Below, piece by piece: positions 26,501 to 41,500 of a stretch of DNA of 64,000 bases. The notes beneath the pieces are model-generated. The model did no database searches. It saw only the letters and a list, made by a program, of their open reading frames with translations, and had not been told where the DNA came from. The translations under genes and the position numbers were made by a program. Each line of letters begins with the position of its first letter. The first letter of the stretch is position 1. Source of the stretch: Heterobilharzia americana (Eukaryota > Platyhelminthes > Trematoda > Strigeidida > Schistosomatidae); contig OX104127.1 in assembly GCA_944470555.2 (NCBI GenBank), positions 136,294,786-136,358,785 on the forward strand. Reading direction: 5' to 3'.

Positions 26501-29500
26501 TAAAACCGAATCGACGCTCTTTTGTCAGTCCCTTCAAGGTATTACTTCCACAAGTACAATTAAATTGGTAAATGGAACTTTAGGTAACATGATAAGAGTA
26601 TTTATCTACTTCAGACTAACTCGATTTGTGGTGTTGTAAAATGAAATCAAGCTGGCTGAAGTGATACTGTTTTAGTGGACGTCTTATTCATCTATCTATT
26701 CGTTCTGATATCATATCTCACTTAAAGGCCAGAGGAATATAAACCGATTTTTTCTCAACAGTTGGATGTATAATTTTTCCAAAATATTTTCCGTTATAAT
26801 TAGGTTTAAACTTCTCTTCTCTCTAAAAATCTCAATGGTACTCAGTAATACTCTGTCAAATAGTAGCTCTCAATTGATTACAATTACATATCTCTTCTTT
26901 ATGGTGTCAGTTTGACACTGCTGAATATATGCATGTCATTGTTGCCAACAGAAGTGGATAATCCGTAAATCTACTTTATCAATTTTTATACCACAACTAA
27001 GAACGTGTTTCTTAAAGTACCTAGGGAATATGCGTTCAGTTAGAAACATTTGTGATCTCTAAGTCTGTCCATTTGAGTAAAACCATGTGTTAACAATGAA
27101 ATCAAACATTCACTTCTTTAAAAGTCATGTTTTTCATTTACGAATACTATTTTAATGTATAGCTAAACAGTGGTTTTTTTGAAGGATCATAAAAGACTTA
27201 AGCAATCTACATTGTATGATACCTCAACGGTTTTCCGTGCTAATTTGTTCATTAATATTTCCACACTCATGATGAAATCCTTATCATTCGGTGACTTTTT
27301 GAAACCTATACACTTAATGATCATTTCAGTAGTTTTTTCTACAAACCATCAAAAACTTAGTTCCGTTCTCACCCTCAGTACATGATTCTTAACAACTACA
27401 TAACACAGTCACTGACTTTACCTTATCATATGGTTGTGTTGTATGTTTTACTTGTTTCATATAAAAGTCGAAGCTTTTTTATTATGAGAGTATACAGATG
27501 GACAGGGTCTGATGACTCGCCGTTCTGTGTTTTGTTATTGCTTCGATTCAGACTCATTTTAACAGTCACAATACAATTGTTGTGAGTTGATAAATTTATT
27601 GTATGATCAGTTTGCAAATGATTTACAAATCGCATAGCCCACAATAACATTTCTCGTAGCTGAGTAGTTTTTCAATTGATCAACTGTGATGTCAATAAGC
27701 TTCTAGCTAGAAACACCTTAGTCAAGATCATGAGGTATGATCTGTGATCTAAAATTGTCACTAGTAGTTTCAGTAGTAGTTCAAAGTTGTGTACAAATGT
27801 ATTTTCCCTAGTATCAATTTAGTATTCATCTGGTTATGCATCAATACAATATTTTTACATATATATAGTGGTGTGTGCCACAGACGCGACTATAGGTGTA
27901 AAACTTGAGCACTGTGGTAGGATTCAATCCCATATTAGATGTTAAACGAACAAGTCTAACAGAGACATATACATCCATTTCATTTTCAAAGTGTAACTAA
28001 CCAACATTAACTTCTTATTCAGAGCTAGATATGACAAACTAGTGCTTTGAGAATATGAAGATATAACCAGATTGTGATTAGGTCTTCAGTACCATGTAAA
28101 TGCTTTTCTTTCAGAATACCTCATTTTCCTATAACTTTTCATTGACAAATTTATTGTAGAATTGTAGACGTGGGTGGTCAAAGATCAGAAAGACGGAAAT
28201 GGATTCATTCTTTTGAAAATGTTACTTCTATCATATTTTTGGTTGCACTGAATGAATATGATCAAGTTCTTGTAGAGAATAAAAATGAGGTAGGTTCGAT
28301 ATAAATTTCAGATTAATGTTTAATAATATTGTCAATAAAAAGTTTTTTGCCGAATATTTATGTTATGCGAGATAATTTTGCGAGAGATGAAACATAATTA
28401 TGTTATGGCGTTTAATCAGTATGGTTTTCTATGAAACCAAATTGTTCATTGCTGTAAAGCATATATTTCCTGTATAAAGAGACAATAGCTTACCTAAGGT
28501 CTTAAAGAGTTTGCTGTGCAAAACATACATGAACTGAAAATTTCACTGCTGGTATCTGAGATGTTACTATGTAAGCTTTATGTAGCCTGAATGAAGTTAA
28601 TAGTCGTTGTTTTGTTCAAACACGTTGTAAAATGAATAACTTTAAGCGTCATTTCAATAAATCTCTTCAGTTATTGTAGTACTTTGAATCCAGGGTGTCA
28701 CATCAAGCTTACATAGCAATATGCTTGATACTGGGTATTCCTGCGTGTGTTACACTACTTTAACAAGTCTAAACTCACAAACCTTTTTGGATTAGTTACC
28801 GAAATAGTTAAACTAAGTTTAGGCATGAGTAATTTACTCAAACTAAAACACTGTCGGAGCAATTCCTTCTGAATGAAACTAATTTTTTCCAAAGAATTTT
28901 CCATTCAGAGACTTTTTTTTATTGTATTACTATTCACTATATTTACTTACCAAGATCAAGTCTACAAAACTCAATTTAATATTTCATTCGATAAGTGAAT
29001 TAACTTTCTGTAGATAAAGTGTTTTCTTCTGATATCCAGAAAGCTTCAAGTTGCCAGTATTTCTTATTGATAATATCTAGTCAGTAGTATGATTATATTT
29101 TAGATTAACTACCTACAAGTGTTTGTCTGAAAAAAGTTTACTGTAAGAATAAGGAATTTCTCATTTAATTGGTTGTAAAATATTGAGATAGACGTTGAAA
29201 TATGCAAAGATTTCTATTAGGAAACTGCAGTCACTATTAAATCATGGTCAATGTAATGAATCTGTACTGTTCACGATTAAAGCTATTCGCAAGTATTCGG
29301 ACTTCACTAGAAAACTGATATTTTATATGAAGTCAATCAATAAAAGAGTTTTGACTCATCTTAACATTTTTCAGGTATGTGAGCCTTGTCGTTGATTTAT
29401 TATAAAATATGAGTGAAATAATCAGTGTCTGAACTCTATTTATGATACTGTGTCAAGTTTGGTAATCTCACCTGACATCCTAAAAAGATGTCCATCTTTT

Positions 29501-32500
29501 ACAATTACCATTACAGTGTTAGTGCTATTTGGTCAATACTAAGGGGATATATTTGTCTTACTTTGTTCTTCATGCACTAGCAAGTTACATAAAGAGGCGG
29601 AAGATAAGCAACTATAACCATCTATATTAAGACTAGTTTTATAAGTCATAATGCAATATCCAAAAACAGACTCTGAGGACCGAAGGCTCGATTTTATTAG
29701 GATTAGAAGGAAAAACTAGACGAATAGCTATTTTGCTTTCTGTTCCGTAAGAACATTGTTCATAGAAATAAAACTTGACCCTTAAATTATTTTTTAAAGT
29801 AAAACTACTGAAAAGCTGTGAGAACAATATTCAGCTTACACTACATTGATGGAAGTATAATGTAGTGAAATCATTAGAATGGCTGAATTCAGCAGCTACG
29901 GACAGCATCCATTGAAGTTCCACTGTCTGGTACTCCCTAATTTTAAACAATAATCATGATTATTACCTGTTTAGAATTACTACAGAGGAACTGAAGTCTA
30001 TGGAAAACGATTGAAATAACCAGATGAAATAGGATCCTGATGACGCGCGATATTTCAAGAAAGTTTCATACCTATTTTATTCACAACGCAGTTGACCGAC
30101 TGAAAAGAATAAAATAAATCATTGACTTAAAAAAATGAATCATTTGAGATAGATGTTCGCTCATACGTAGTGAAATAGTTTCTGTGATCCATCTTGCTAT
30201 CCTACTACGCCAGTCGTAGAGGAATTCGTGTTAATCGTAATAAAAAGGGTTTTTCAGGCCGATTAGTCTCAAAATAACACAGAAGTTTGCTAGCCGTCCA
30301 TAAGCAATATTTTCCTGAAAGCTAACTGGTGATGCTTAACTAAGGAAAATTGATCAAAAGTAATGTAAAGCATATTCGACGGTAAAACTTGGGCACTATG
30401 GCAGAGCGTAATTCCGTGTAAGTTGATTTATTAGATGCATTGACCAGGGAAAAGGTATTATTCATAAGCTCTTGGGTTGAAGCTCATACTTTCTAATTGA
30501 GCAAAATAAATGAGTTTCCCAAATCTCTTGCAATGACTGTGAGGTTAAATAAATAGGTATAAGTTGTTGACTGGGATCCATCTTAATGATAATAATAATA
30601 ATCCCTTTATGCTAAACAATTTTCGAAACAATTTGAGATTTTCAGCATGTTAAGTAGGAAGAAAAATTTATATAATCCATGACTACATTTCGAATAATGT
30701 AAAATTTACATTAATAGTTACAAAGTTGATAAGTGAGTTCTGTTCTACGGCATTTTTCCTGATATAAAAAGTGTACTTGGTGAAACACAGTCAAATTCTT
30801 GTATTTAGCTGTACGAGTGTACAGTCTTATGTAATTTCTTCTTGTCCTCCCTGAGGAGATACTATCAGGAAGCTGGGGATAAAATGAATGCTCTGTATCA
30901 GTTAAAACTACTATAGCCTGTTACCTGTCAATATCTAAATGTCGGTCGACTACAGTGTTAATCAGTTGCGCGGTAGACAGAATACTTACCCTGTTGACAG
31001 CTTTCAAAGCCCTACGCAATATAAGATAGTCCCCTTTTAGTAGACCAGGAAATATCAACGCAGAACGATAGAGAAGAATCAGTAAAATGCAGGAATCAAC
31101 AAATTGTAATACTGGAGGCTGTATTATCGCAGAGAGTCTCAGTCTCCTTATGTAATAAGTTAAACGAACAACCTTCTTGAAAGTTAAGAAGATATGAGAT
31201 GACCAACAAAAATCAGTCGTAAAACTCAATCCAAGATAGTTAGCACTCGATTTGCTTCCTACAGCAGTACCGTCGATACAACCTGAGTAATGGAACCTAA
31301 AAAGTTCATACAAGTCTTCTTTACGCCTGAGGCTGAAGTGATCTGAAATTTAAAAGAGTTTAGCTTAAGACCATTTGAGAGAGACCACTGGCAAATTTCA
31401 TACAGGACCCTATTTAAATGAGAACAATCTAAGTGGCATAGAAAACGTCAGATCATCAACATACTTGACAAAATTAGTTTCAGTAGAATAAGGTAAATCA
31501 TCCAAAACGAACAAAAATGGAAAAAGAGAAAGTACTATGCCGTGAAATAAACCGGTGGAACTCTTCCCTTTATAAACGGCATACTGTTTTCTTTCACATG
31601 AACCATACAGAAGCACTGACTTACTTGACTTGACTGAATTAGTGTTGGAAATCGGGATGTTGTTGACGCTTTATGCTGGGTGCAGAGGAGTGCGGTGGAG
31701 TGCAGTAGATCTCCACACTGATTATTTCAGATTAGTGCAGGAAGGTCAGTCATGTTGTCTTCCCTAACCTGGATGGCTTTGACATCGTCATGTGTGCCTG
31801 TGCCGCCACCTGTAGTTGAAAATATTCTGCCTGGTTAGGTAGTTACAGGTAGTTAGGTAGGTAGGCATGTAGGTAGGTAGGTAGGTAGGTATGTGGGTGA
31901 AAGAGTATACTTCCTTTAGATTTCTCCCCTTCATGATGATTGGTACCTGTTGTTGTTCTTGTTGTTGTTGTTGTTTTTGGTTGGGTATCTTCATCACATC
32001 TACCCCTATCTTCTCTACGTTCACCTGAAGTTACATTTTCACTGCCTCACGTTTTTCGTTAACTTGTTGGTTTTCACCTGTACATCTTCGACTTTGTGCG
32101 TGTGACAAGACATTAGACATGAATCATCACCGTTGGCGAAATCCAAATCTTCTTCTATGGTGTTTTCATCGGTCAAACAGCATATGCTTATTTCCTCATA
32201 GTTTGTTGCATGATCCAGTCGAGTTCAGTCCAGTTGACCACAATCAGGAAGATGATTGGTGATAGTAGGTGTCAGACTTGCCCTACTCCTGTTTTCAGTC
32301 TTCACTTCAAAGACATCACTGAACTTTCTGTTATGAATTACTTGGCTGGCATATAGCCTCATCATATGACATATCATATAGCTGTTGAATGAGGTTGATA
32401 AAGGATTTTGGCACTAGAACCGTAGTGTTGAAGCAGCTGCCAAATTACTTTTCAGTCAACACTGTGTACGGCCTTTTCAAAGTAATGTCAATGATAATAA

Positions 32501-35500
32501 TAATAGTAATCGCTTTATTCCAAACAATTTGTACAACAGTAAGGAATTTTCAGCATGTAATTTTTCTACAAATTCACTCCCAGAACAATACTGTCAGACG
32601 AAATGGTTATTGCATCTGCACGATGTTAATAATAACAGTTTTCAAGGCAATAATATGAAATAGCCATCTGGTTCTGGATATGCATCAAGTCCATAATGAA
32701 GAAACAAGCGTAATTTTGGTGGTTGTGTTTCGCTCAGACGGTACAAAAGCCTACAATTCAAGCTTAGCATCTGAGGGATAGAAATATAATGTACTTTTTT
32801 TGCACGGAAAAGTCCATTTCTATATAACGTGACATTTTTCACTGCTTTGTAATTACGTGAAACGAAGGCCAGGCTGTACACGGTGTACACAAATTTTAAG
32901 TTAAATTCTGTATTATAAGCAATGGAGTACATTCAATCTTCATTCTACCACGTTATCAATGACTCTTTAATTTAAGTTCCTCCTAATGGACTCTTAGTTA
33001 CAGATTATTATTCCAATTGTAATCAATTACGCTTACTTCATCTTCTCTTAAATGTGAAGTGACAGTTATCCAACTGTTTTAGTGTAATAGCAACAACAGA
33101 CAACTTTGTATCGAGTTCTGCACTTTTTTAACCCGGGGCAACTAATACACTCCTAACGTACTTCGACATCCGTGATCAGGTTTTGCTTTCCTCACAAACA
33201 GTATCCAGTTCACAGTCTACACGTAAAAGTTGATTATACATATTTCTTTGTTTTTATTCATTTTAAGCAGTTGTAAAGATGAAGTAAATGATATCGTTCA
33301 CTTCAAGACCACTTCTCCATTTTCCTAACTGTCTATAAACCACGTAACTGGATAAAGGTAACTTATCCTACGAAGTGACAATAATATGGTAATTGTTAAG
33401 TCTGATTAAGACAGTTCAATAGTAATTATGGACAAATTGGATCGCTTCAACAAGGATGGCGATCATATCCAAACAAGACCATATAAAGAGATCAAGAAAA
33501 GTTTAGACAATGTCATGAGTAAAATTACGAAATCTACAGCTTTTCTGATAAGCCGACTAAAGTTATCTCTAGGTGTGTCCAAATGGTTCAATTTAATGCC
33601 TAAAACTAATAATCCGAGAAGAATTTATGGCACAATTAAGATTCATAAACCAGGTTATCCCATTAGATCAAAAGTTGACTTCCAAAATACTTCACATATG
33701 AACTAGCAAAGTACTTAGCATGGATATTATGTCCTATTAGGAACCGTTAAAATTTCAGACTAGTAAATTCTTAGGAGTTAAATCTAAGGTTTAATGATCT
33801 AAATATAGAACAGAATAAACAAGGTTAGTTTCGACGTAACGCATCTTCTTACTAATATACTCATCAATATAGTACTGGAGACAATCAGAAATCAACTAAA
33901 TATTGATTCAGCACTTACAGAACTAAGATATCGGTTGATGAGATCATGTAAGGCGTATAGTTGTTCCTGACCTCCATAGTTTTCAAGACAAATAGAAGGG
34001 GTAGCAATGGGATTGCCAGTATCGCCAATCGTAGCAAATATATTTATGGATAGTTGGGAAAACATACTCTACGAATCTACAATCCTGAACCTAAGATATG
34101 GTGGTGATATGTGGATGACACATTTGCAGCGTTGAAATCGAAACATATCGGCAGTTTCCTCACACATACAAACCCCGGAGTAGGCGCAATCCAATTCACT
34201 TATGCTATAGAAAATGGACAAGAAGAATTACCTATGTTCGATTGCAGAATAAAACGAAGGATAGACTGTGGTTTGGATACTACCATCTACAGCAAACCGA
34301 CACACTCTAATAGGTACCTTTACTTCAAGTCATATCATTCAATGTCGGTTAAGGCAGATTTAGTCAAATGCCTGAATAACAGAGCTAGAAAACTGACTAG
34401 TCAGTGCAAGGACTTAAACAAAGGACAGAAGCACATAAAAGAACCGTTATTAATTAATAATTATCCTCTACCATTTATTAAGAACACACAAGTTGTTTAT
34501 GAGATTTTTCAACTTCTCAGTTGAGTGGATGCTATCAGCAGGAAGCTGTAGACTAAGGTTTCTTATGCTTTAGAACTCTTCAGTAGGACATGTCTGAAAC
34601 CTCAAGGAAACTCATGTTGAAATTCGAAGCCGCATCATATAGTACTGTAATTGGAGACGTTATCACTGAGCTATTCGAGTGGCGATCCACTTCCTGTAGG
34701 ATTGGATTACATACATTGGTTGGTCACTGGAGAGTGACCAATTTCATGTTGACTAGTCGTGAGCGCTGACCGAATTATATGAACCATTTCGCAATGTGGT
34801 CACCGTGTTGAAATTTGTCAACTTACTAGATGAGTGTATTACCCAGAAATATAATACCAAAGAACAGACTGTCTTTTGAATTTTAGTGGGACTTTCAAAA
34901 GAGTTCTCAGTTAATGCAGATGAAATTTTTTAGCATGATGATGAAAGTCTAACTACTAATTATCCACACCAATGAAGGCAGCATTTCTAAAACTTAGAAC
35001 GGCTGAAATATATTGCTTTTGCCTGTGAATATACTGAGTTGTAGTCAGGAAATGGTTGCTTTTTATTTTCTTCAAAGGAGTATTTTGATAGACTTTGAAG
35101 ATGACTTCGTCTAGTGTTCATATATATGATTTATCATATCATATAGCTGCTTGATTTTTTAGACTAACACAAACGATTTATGAAATTTGTTTTCAGTCCT
35201 TCTATTAATCGATGTTCTTTTGATGAAAACATTATCATGTAGCTGTACATGTGTATGTTTTGATGACTGGCGTTCTGAAGAGAAAAATCGATCTCGAAAT
35301 AACTTTTAACAAAGTAATTTATTATGAGTGCGATTTATAAGATCTCGAAAAAGAACAAATACTTCAGCGAATAGTCCTTTTTCAACGATTTCATATTCAG
35401 AGCTGTACAATCGCAAGTTTATACATTTTTATAATGTAAGGATTTGATGGTTAAAAACAGTTTGTCAAGCATTGCAACACAAATACTGTCAATAAATGAG

Positions 35501-38500
35501 TTGTCGTTAAAATATAAAAAACAACCAAAAACTGATGACTAGTGAATATTAATCAAAATAAGTTTGGGCAAGAACTTTCATAACATGGCAACGTAATTGG
35601 AAAGTGAATTGTGATCAGGCAGAACATAGCAACAAGAATGAATTGCAAATTACTTAGGAAGTGAATGGTGTCGAAACAGAAAAATGAAAAGAAAAAAGAG
35701 GAAGGGGGAGTAGAGGAGATTGGAAACCAAGATCATGAAAGGAAAAGGTGTTGAACAATCTCCTTTAACTTAGACAGTTCAGGTTTCTCGATATGGATGC
35801 CAAGAGCTTCGGTAGTGCAGAGAATAAGAAGACATTCAACCTTTGGGAGGTGTCTTTCCACCTAACCCTGCCTGGTTAACTAGTTCACTAGTTAATAGCC
35901 GTTCTAAGCCCGGATAAAGAGAAAAGGTTGGGTGTAGGGCTACCAACCCTACCTCGGAAAACAAATCCAACCGCTACAGAAACTTCAAAACACATAATTT
36001 GTATCAAAAATAAAAATAAATTTATTCCTCACTGGAATCGGGGAGACGAAATGACGCCGGTTGGTGAAAGCCTTCAGGAAGCCAATTGGCTGATGTGTCA
36101 CCACTCTCTCGATGAAAGTGCAAGGAATGATGGGAACATGGAATGTCCGCTCCATGTGTGAACATAGCAAGTCTGCCCAGATTGCCAAAGAGATGGAGAG
36201 GCATAGCATAGTAGTGCTAGACTGGGAATCTGTGAAAGCAGATGGAATGGAAGTGGACTCTCCCAACTGTCAACTGGAGAGGAGTCAATGATCTATTCCG
36301 ATATTGTCACCCAGACGACAACCACGAGCACATTGAGTTTTGGAGTGGCTATCACGATATCCTCGAGAGCATCGAACGCTCTCATACAGTGGGAACCGAT
36401 CTCCTCGAGGATCTGGATCATGACAGCAAGATTCAACTGAAGAGGGATGAAAGGTAACAATCAAATCATACAATGCTACGCTAGCTATGTACCTACAAAT
36501 AATTGAGATGAAGAGAATAAGGAGGAGTTCTACAGACAACTGAAATCAGTACTGGACAAGACGGTATCGAGGATGGCGACATCAAAATTCACTCTAATGG
36601 GTGGGGTGATATGAATGCCAAACTGAGAACAGACAGTACAAGAAGAGAACAAATTATGGATCGAGAAGCACTCGGAGAAATGAATCAGAATAGAGGACTG
36701 TTTGCAGACTTCTGAGCATTCAACGATTTGGTGATTGGAGGTAATGTGTACAAACACACGGATATTCACAAAGTGACATGGGTTTCACCAGACACCAGGA
36801 CACACCAAAAATCAGATCAACTTCATCTCACTGTGGAGAAAGTGGAGATGGATACGCAGCCAACTGGACACAGGATTAGATCAAGAAGGAGAGCAGATGT
36901 AGGTTCACACCCTCACCATCTGGTCCAAAGAACCTACCTTCCAAATCAAGTTGAGAGCCATCAAAAAAGCTGGTGACAGGTCACAGTTCATGTTCAACAC
37001 CCAGAACAGAAACTGAACTGAAGAACAAAACTACAAACGGCATCTTCAAATCAGTCATTAGTACAAAATAGGAGATATTGAGCAGCACCTCTGAAAAAAG
37101 TAACGTGGAAAAACACTGGAACTCTGTGAAAGAGATATGGAAGGAAACCTGCATAACCGTGTTCTGAAGGAAGAAGAAAGAAGACAAGCAACAGATCTCG
37201 ATGAACATATGGAAGCTGATAGAGGAGGGAGAGGAAGATGGTGAAGCAGAAGATCAACCAGTGAAGTGCAGTGCAAGGAAGAACAATGAAAAGAGGAACT
37301 GACCGCAACCTGTACAACACTTTACTGGACAAAGAAGTGAAGAAGAGTGCGCACAAAGACAAAAGACGCTTCTACGACACATTGGCAAGTGAAGCAGAAC
37401 AGGCTGCAGGTAAGAGAGATAGAGACCTGAGAAATTATATCAAATAACCGTGTTACTATCTGGGAGGGAAAAGATCGACGCAGACGAAAGCAATGAACGA
37501 TAGTGAAGGAAGCGTAGTTACCATCCAAGAGGGAAAACAAAGGAAACGGTGAGTGGACCACTTCGAATAAATCTTGAATCGACCACCATCACCACCTGCA
37601 ACTTGTCTAGAAATACCACCAGCAGCCATGCCATAGAGCTATCTGTGAACATGCATCCCCAAACAAGAGCAGAAGTGAAGTTTTGAGCGCGATGAGGCCA
37701 CTGAAACCCGTGAAAACACCAGGAACAGATGGAATTCCGCCAGAAGCACTGAAAACAGACACCGAGACATCATCGGACACGCACACATCACTACTGCAGA
37801 AGGTTTGCATGGAAGGAAGGAAAGTGACCTGCTCATTGATTGGAAGAAGCCCTACCTTGTCGAACTCCCAAAGAAGGGAGACCTAAGTCTTTGTAAGAAC
37901 TGAAGAGAAATCATGCTTCTGTCACCGTCCACATCTAGCAAAATATTAGGCCACATCATCCTGGAAAGAAAAAAATGCACTGGATTCAAGATAACTACCG
38001 GAACAAGCTGGCTGGCTGGATTCAGGAAAAAAAATCATGTCCGGATCAAATTGCAACACTACGCTACTCATCATCATAGGACAGAGTACAGAATAGCAGT
38101 CAAAACTCTACATTATCTCAGCTTCATCAACTTTGAAAATGCACACGATCGAGGCACCGACAGACAAGTATTTTGGCAGCTGCTTCAACACTACGGTTCT
38201 AGTGCCAAAATCCTTTATCAACCTCATTCAACAACTATATGCTATGCTGTATGATGAGCCTACATGCCAGCCAAGTGATCAACTATGAAAAGTTCAGTGA
38301 TGCCTTTGAAGTGAAGACTGAAAACAGGAGTAGGGCAAGTCTGACACCTACTATCACCAATCATCTTCCTGATTGTGGTCAACTGGACTGAACTCGACTG
38401 GATCATGCAACAAACTGTAGAAAGCTGTGAGAAGATGGGCATACGCTGTTTGTGAAGACCGATGAAAAGACCACTGAAGAAGATTTGGATTTCGCCAACG

Positions 38501-41500
38501 GTGATGATTCATGTCTAATGTCTTGTCGCACGCACAAAGTCGAAGATGTACAGGTGGAAACTAATAAGATAACGGAAAAGGCGAGGCAGCGAAAATGTAA
38601 CTTCAGGTGAGTAAGGAGAAGACAGAAGTGATGAAGATACCCAACCAAAAGCAACAACAACAACAACAAGAACAAGAACAACAGGTACCAATGATCATGA
38701 AGGGGAGAAATCTAGAGGAGGTATACTCTTTCACCCACATACCTACCTACCTACCTACCTACCTACCTACCTACCTACCTACCTACCTACATACCTACCT
38801 ACCTACCTACCTACCTACCTACCTACTACCTACCTACCTACCTACTACCTACCTACCTACCACCTACATACCTACCTACCTACCTACCTACTACCTACCT
38901 ACCTACCTACCCACCTACTACCTACCTAACTACTACCTACCTACCTACCTACCTACCTACCTACCTACCTACCTACCTCGCCTACCTACCTACACACCTA
39001 CTACACAGCTGTAACCACCTATCCAGGCAGAATATTTTCAACTACAGGTGGCGGCACAAGTGCACATGACGATGTCAAAGCCATCTAGGTTAGGGAAGAC
39101 AACATGACTGGCCTTCGTGTACTAATCTGAAATAATCAGTGTGGAGATCTACTGCACTCCACCACATTCAATTGCACTGCACTCCACTACACTGCACTCC
39201 TCTGCACCCAGTATAAAGCGTCAACAACATCCCGATTTCCAACACTAATTCAGTCAAGTCAAGTAAGTCAGTGCTTCTATGTGATGCTTGAGAGACTTGC
39301 TGGTGTGTTATGAAAATCATTTCGAACAAACTACACACATTCATCACATCAAGAACTGCCACCTACTCTCACTCGATACTGACACTTAAGATGAGATAGA
39401 TGGTGAGAATAATAAGAATAAGCAGCATCAGGGGACTCTTGTTGGCTGGCTGGCTGGCTGACTGACTGACTGGCTGACTGACTGCAGGCAGGGAACCCAA
39501 CCAATCAAGGAGCCATCACCCAACAAGTATGCAATTGGAGAAAGTGGAGATGGAGTGGAATGGAATGGATTGGATTGGATTGGACGTACAATGAGGAGGC
39601 TGTTGTGGGTCATCACGCATCAGGCGAGACTATTCCGTCGAGTGGAAGCCAAATTAGGAAGGGAGGAGTTTGGCGTCGGATGTGAGGGTGACGTGGAGTA
39701 GGTGTTGTGAGGTAGAAATGAAAGTTTGTGGGTATTGGTGTAGCGAGGTGAAGATGATGGAGAGAGGAGAGTGGGATGGTGATGTGCTACTGAAGTCCTA
39801 TTTTCTACTAGGAACCCAATCGACAAATAATGATAAGAACATTAAATAATTACTATCCATTGACATACTTGTTATTCTCTCTTGTTTTGTTGGATCGACT
39901 CGTTCGACCTCTATTGCCATATAGGTCCCTGTGAGGATGCCTCGATTTTGCCTGAATGTTAATTATGATAATTTGGTTGGTTGTGGCTGGCGAAAGAATT
40001 CAGGATGCGCGTTTTCTCTACTAATCAACTTATCATAATTAACATTTACTCAGTATCGAGACATATACACAGGAGCGCATTTGGCAATAGAGGTCGAACA
40101 ATTCGACCCAACAAAATCTCGGAGAATAACAAGTATGTCAATAAATAGTAATAACTATCACCTGTTGTGCAAGAAGTGGCTATCTTTCCTCCGTGGCATA
40201 ATGGAAAGCGCCTTCGCGTTTAAGCGATTGGTACGGGGTTCGAGTCTCATTGGGAACAACATCATTCGGATGCAGATACGTGCAGCTGACGAGCCCCAAA
40301 CAGGACAAAACGCGCATCCTGGGTTTTCTTGCTAGCCATAATCAACCAAATTATAATAATAGATGGTTTTAAACGAAAATGTTCTTGAAGTAGTATGATT
40401 TTTACGATCATCTTTTAGATGAAGCCAAGAGTCAACATCTCTGCAATTGTCAAACAGCTTTCTAATTTCTTCTGATGTATAGCAGATGATGTTATTCTGC
40501 ATTAAAAGCCATTTTTGAGATGAAATCTCGCCTACGTGAAAGTCAAATAGCTTGTCATGTGTTTTTCAGCATTCAGTACTTGATGACACAAAGTTGAGCG
40601 CATTATAGTAGTTTTTTGACTATGATTTATTTTTGTCGTTACTTTGACATGCTACAGAGTACATAATTCATTATTCTTTTAACATTACTTTATTCCTAAT
40701 AATGGTGTTAACTTTTATAGACAGATAAATAGGATTTATTTGTTCAGTTGATACAATATATGGTGATATATCTATCAGATATATCATTACGATCATATTC
40801 TAATCACATATTTGTTTATATACAATGACAATATCTCTTCTCAAAAGTTCAGGAAACGTTTGCTGAATAAATTGTGTCATATATTCTACTGAAATATCCT
40901 AGTAAATACTAAAATATCTGTATATTCAATAACTGAGAGTCTCTGTCACCAAACAGCAATTAGAAGTACTGTCATGGGCAGTATGTTAAATTCATGGCAT
41001 GGAATGGGACTGATTTTTAGACAGTAATTAGTTATCATATCTCACTTGGTCCAATATATGGCAGCAAATTTCTACCGGGCCGAAGCTTTAGGAATGAGTA
41101 GTTCAATGTTGCGTGATTTTATATGTTACCCTAACAAATGTTGAGATAACTAATTACGTTTTTCTATTCTGTGAAAAACTACCTACCAGCCAAAATCCCG
41201 AAATCTGATTGCTGTTTTTGATAGCTGCTAGGATGGTCTTTAAAGTCACTCTCTAACCTTTCTCTACTATCTTAATAATAGGTGCAGATGAATTTGGAAC
41301 GTAGGTTTAAAAAAGCCTCTGAGGTGTTTAGTGCAATTTTAATACAACAACACTAAATGTTACGTCTACATAGATATAAATGTGCTATCTATGAGATACT
41401 ATTTTTTTCAAATTCTTATCAGTTGCTGCTAGTGTTTGAAATGTGGAGATTTAGAGTATTGACTTAAATATGTGACTTCTGACTAGTTGATCCTTGGCTC

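Larger units (their letters stand above)
19973..28159 (+). other. Gq-alpha intron 4 (8187 bp, phase 2)
   Basis: Contains an Smα-like fragment (20840-21125), SINE-B (21740-22065), two PLE fragments (22800-23640, 24590-25550) separated by an inverted-repeat pair, SINE-C (25650-25760) and repeat E (27590-27700). Nothing recognised in 19973-20840, 21130-21740, 22066-22800 and 25762-27590. Confidence 0.9.

Noticed and set aside
36242..36457. 71-codon open frame ([17 protein letters not shown]) as a gene
   Set aside because: It lies in the endonuclease region of the degenerate RTE element, flanked by its TWNVR and EEFYRQL blocks.
38607..39014. 135-codon open frame with PTYLPTYL repeats, as a repeat protein
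   Set aside because: It is the translation of the TACC microsatellite inside a dead RTE copy.
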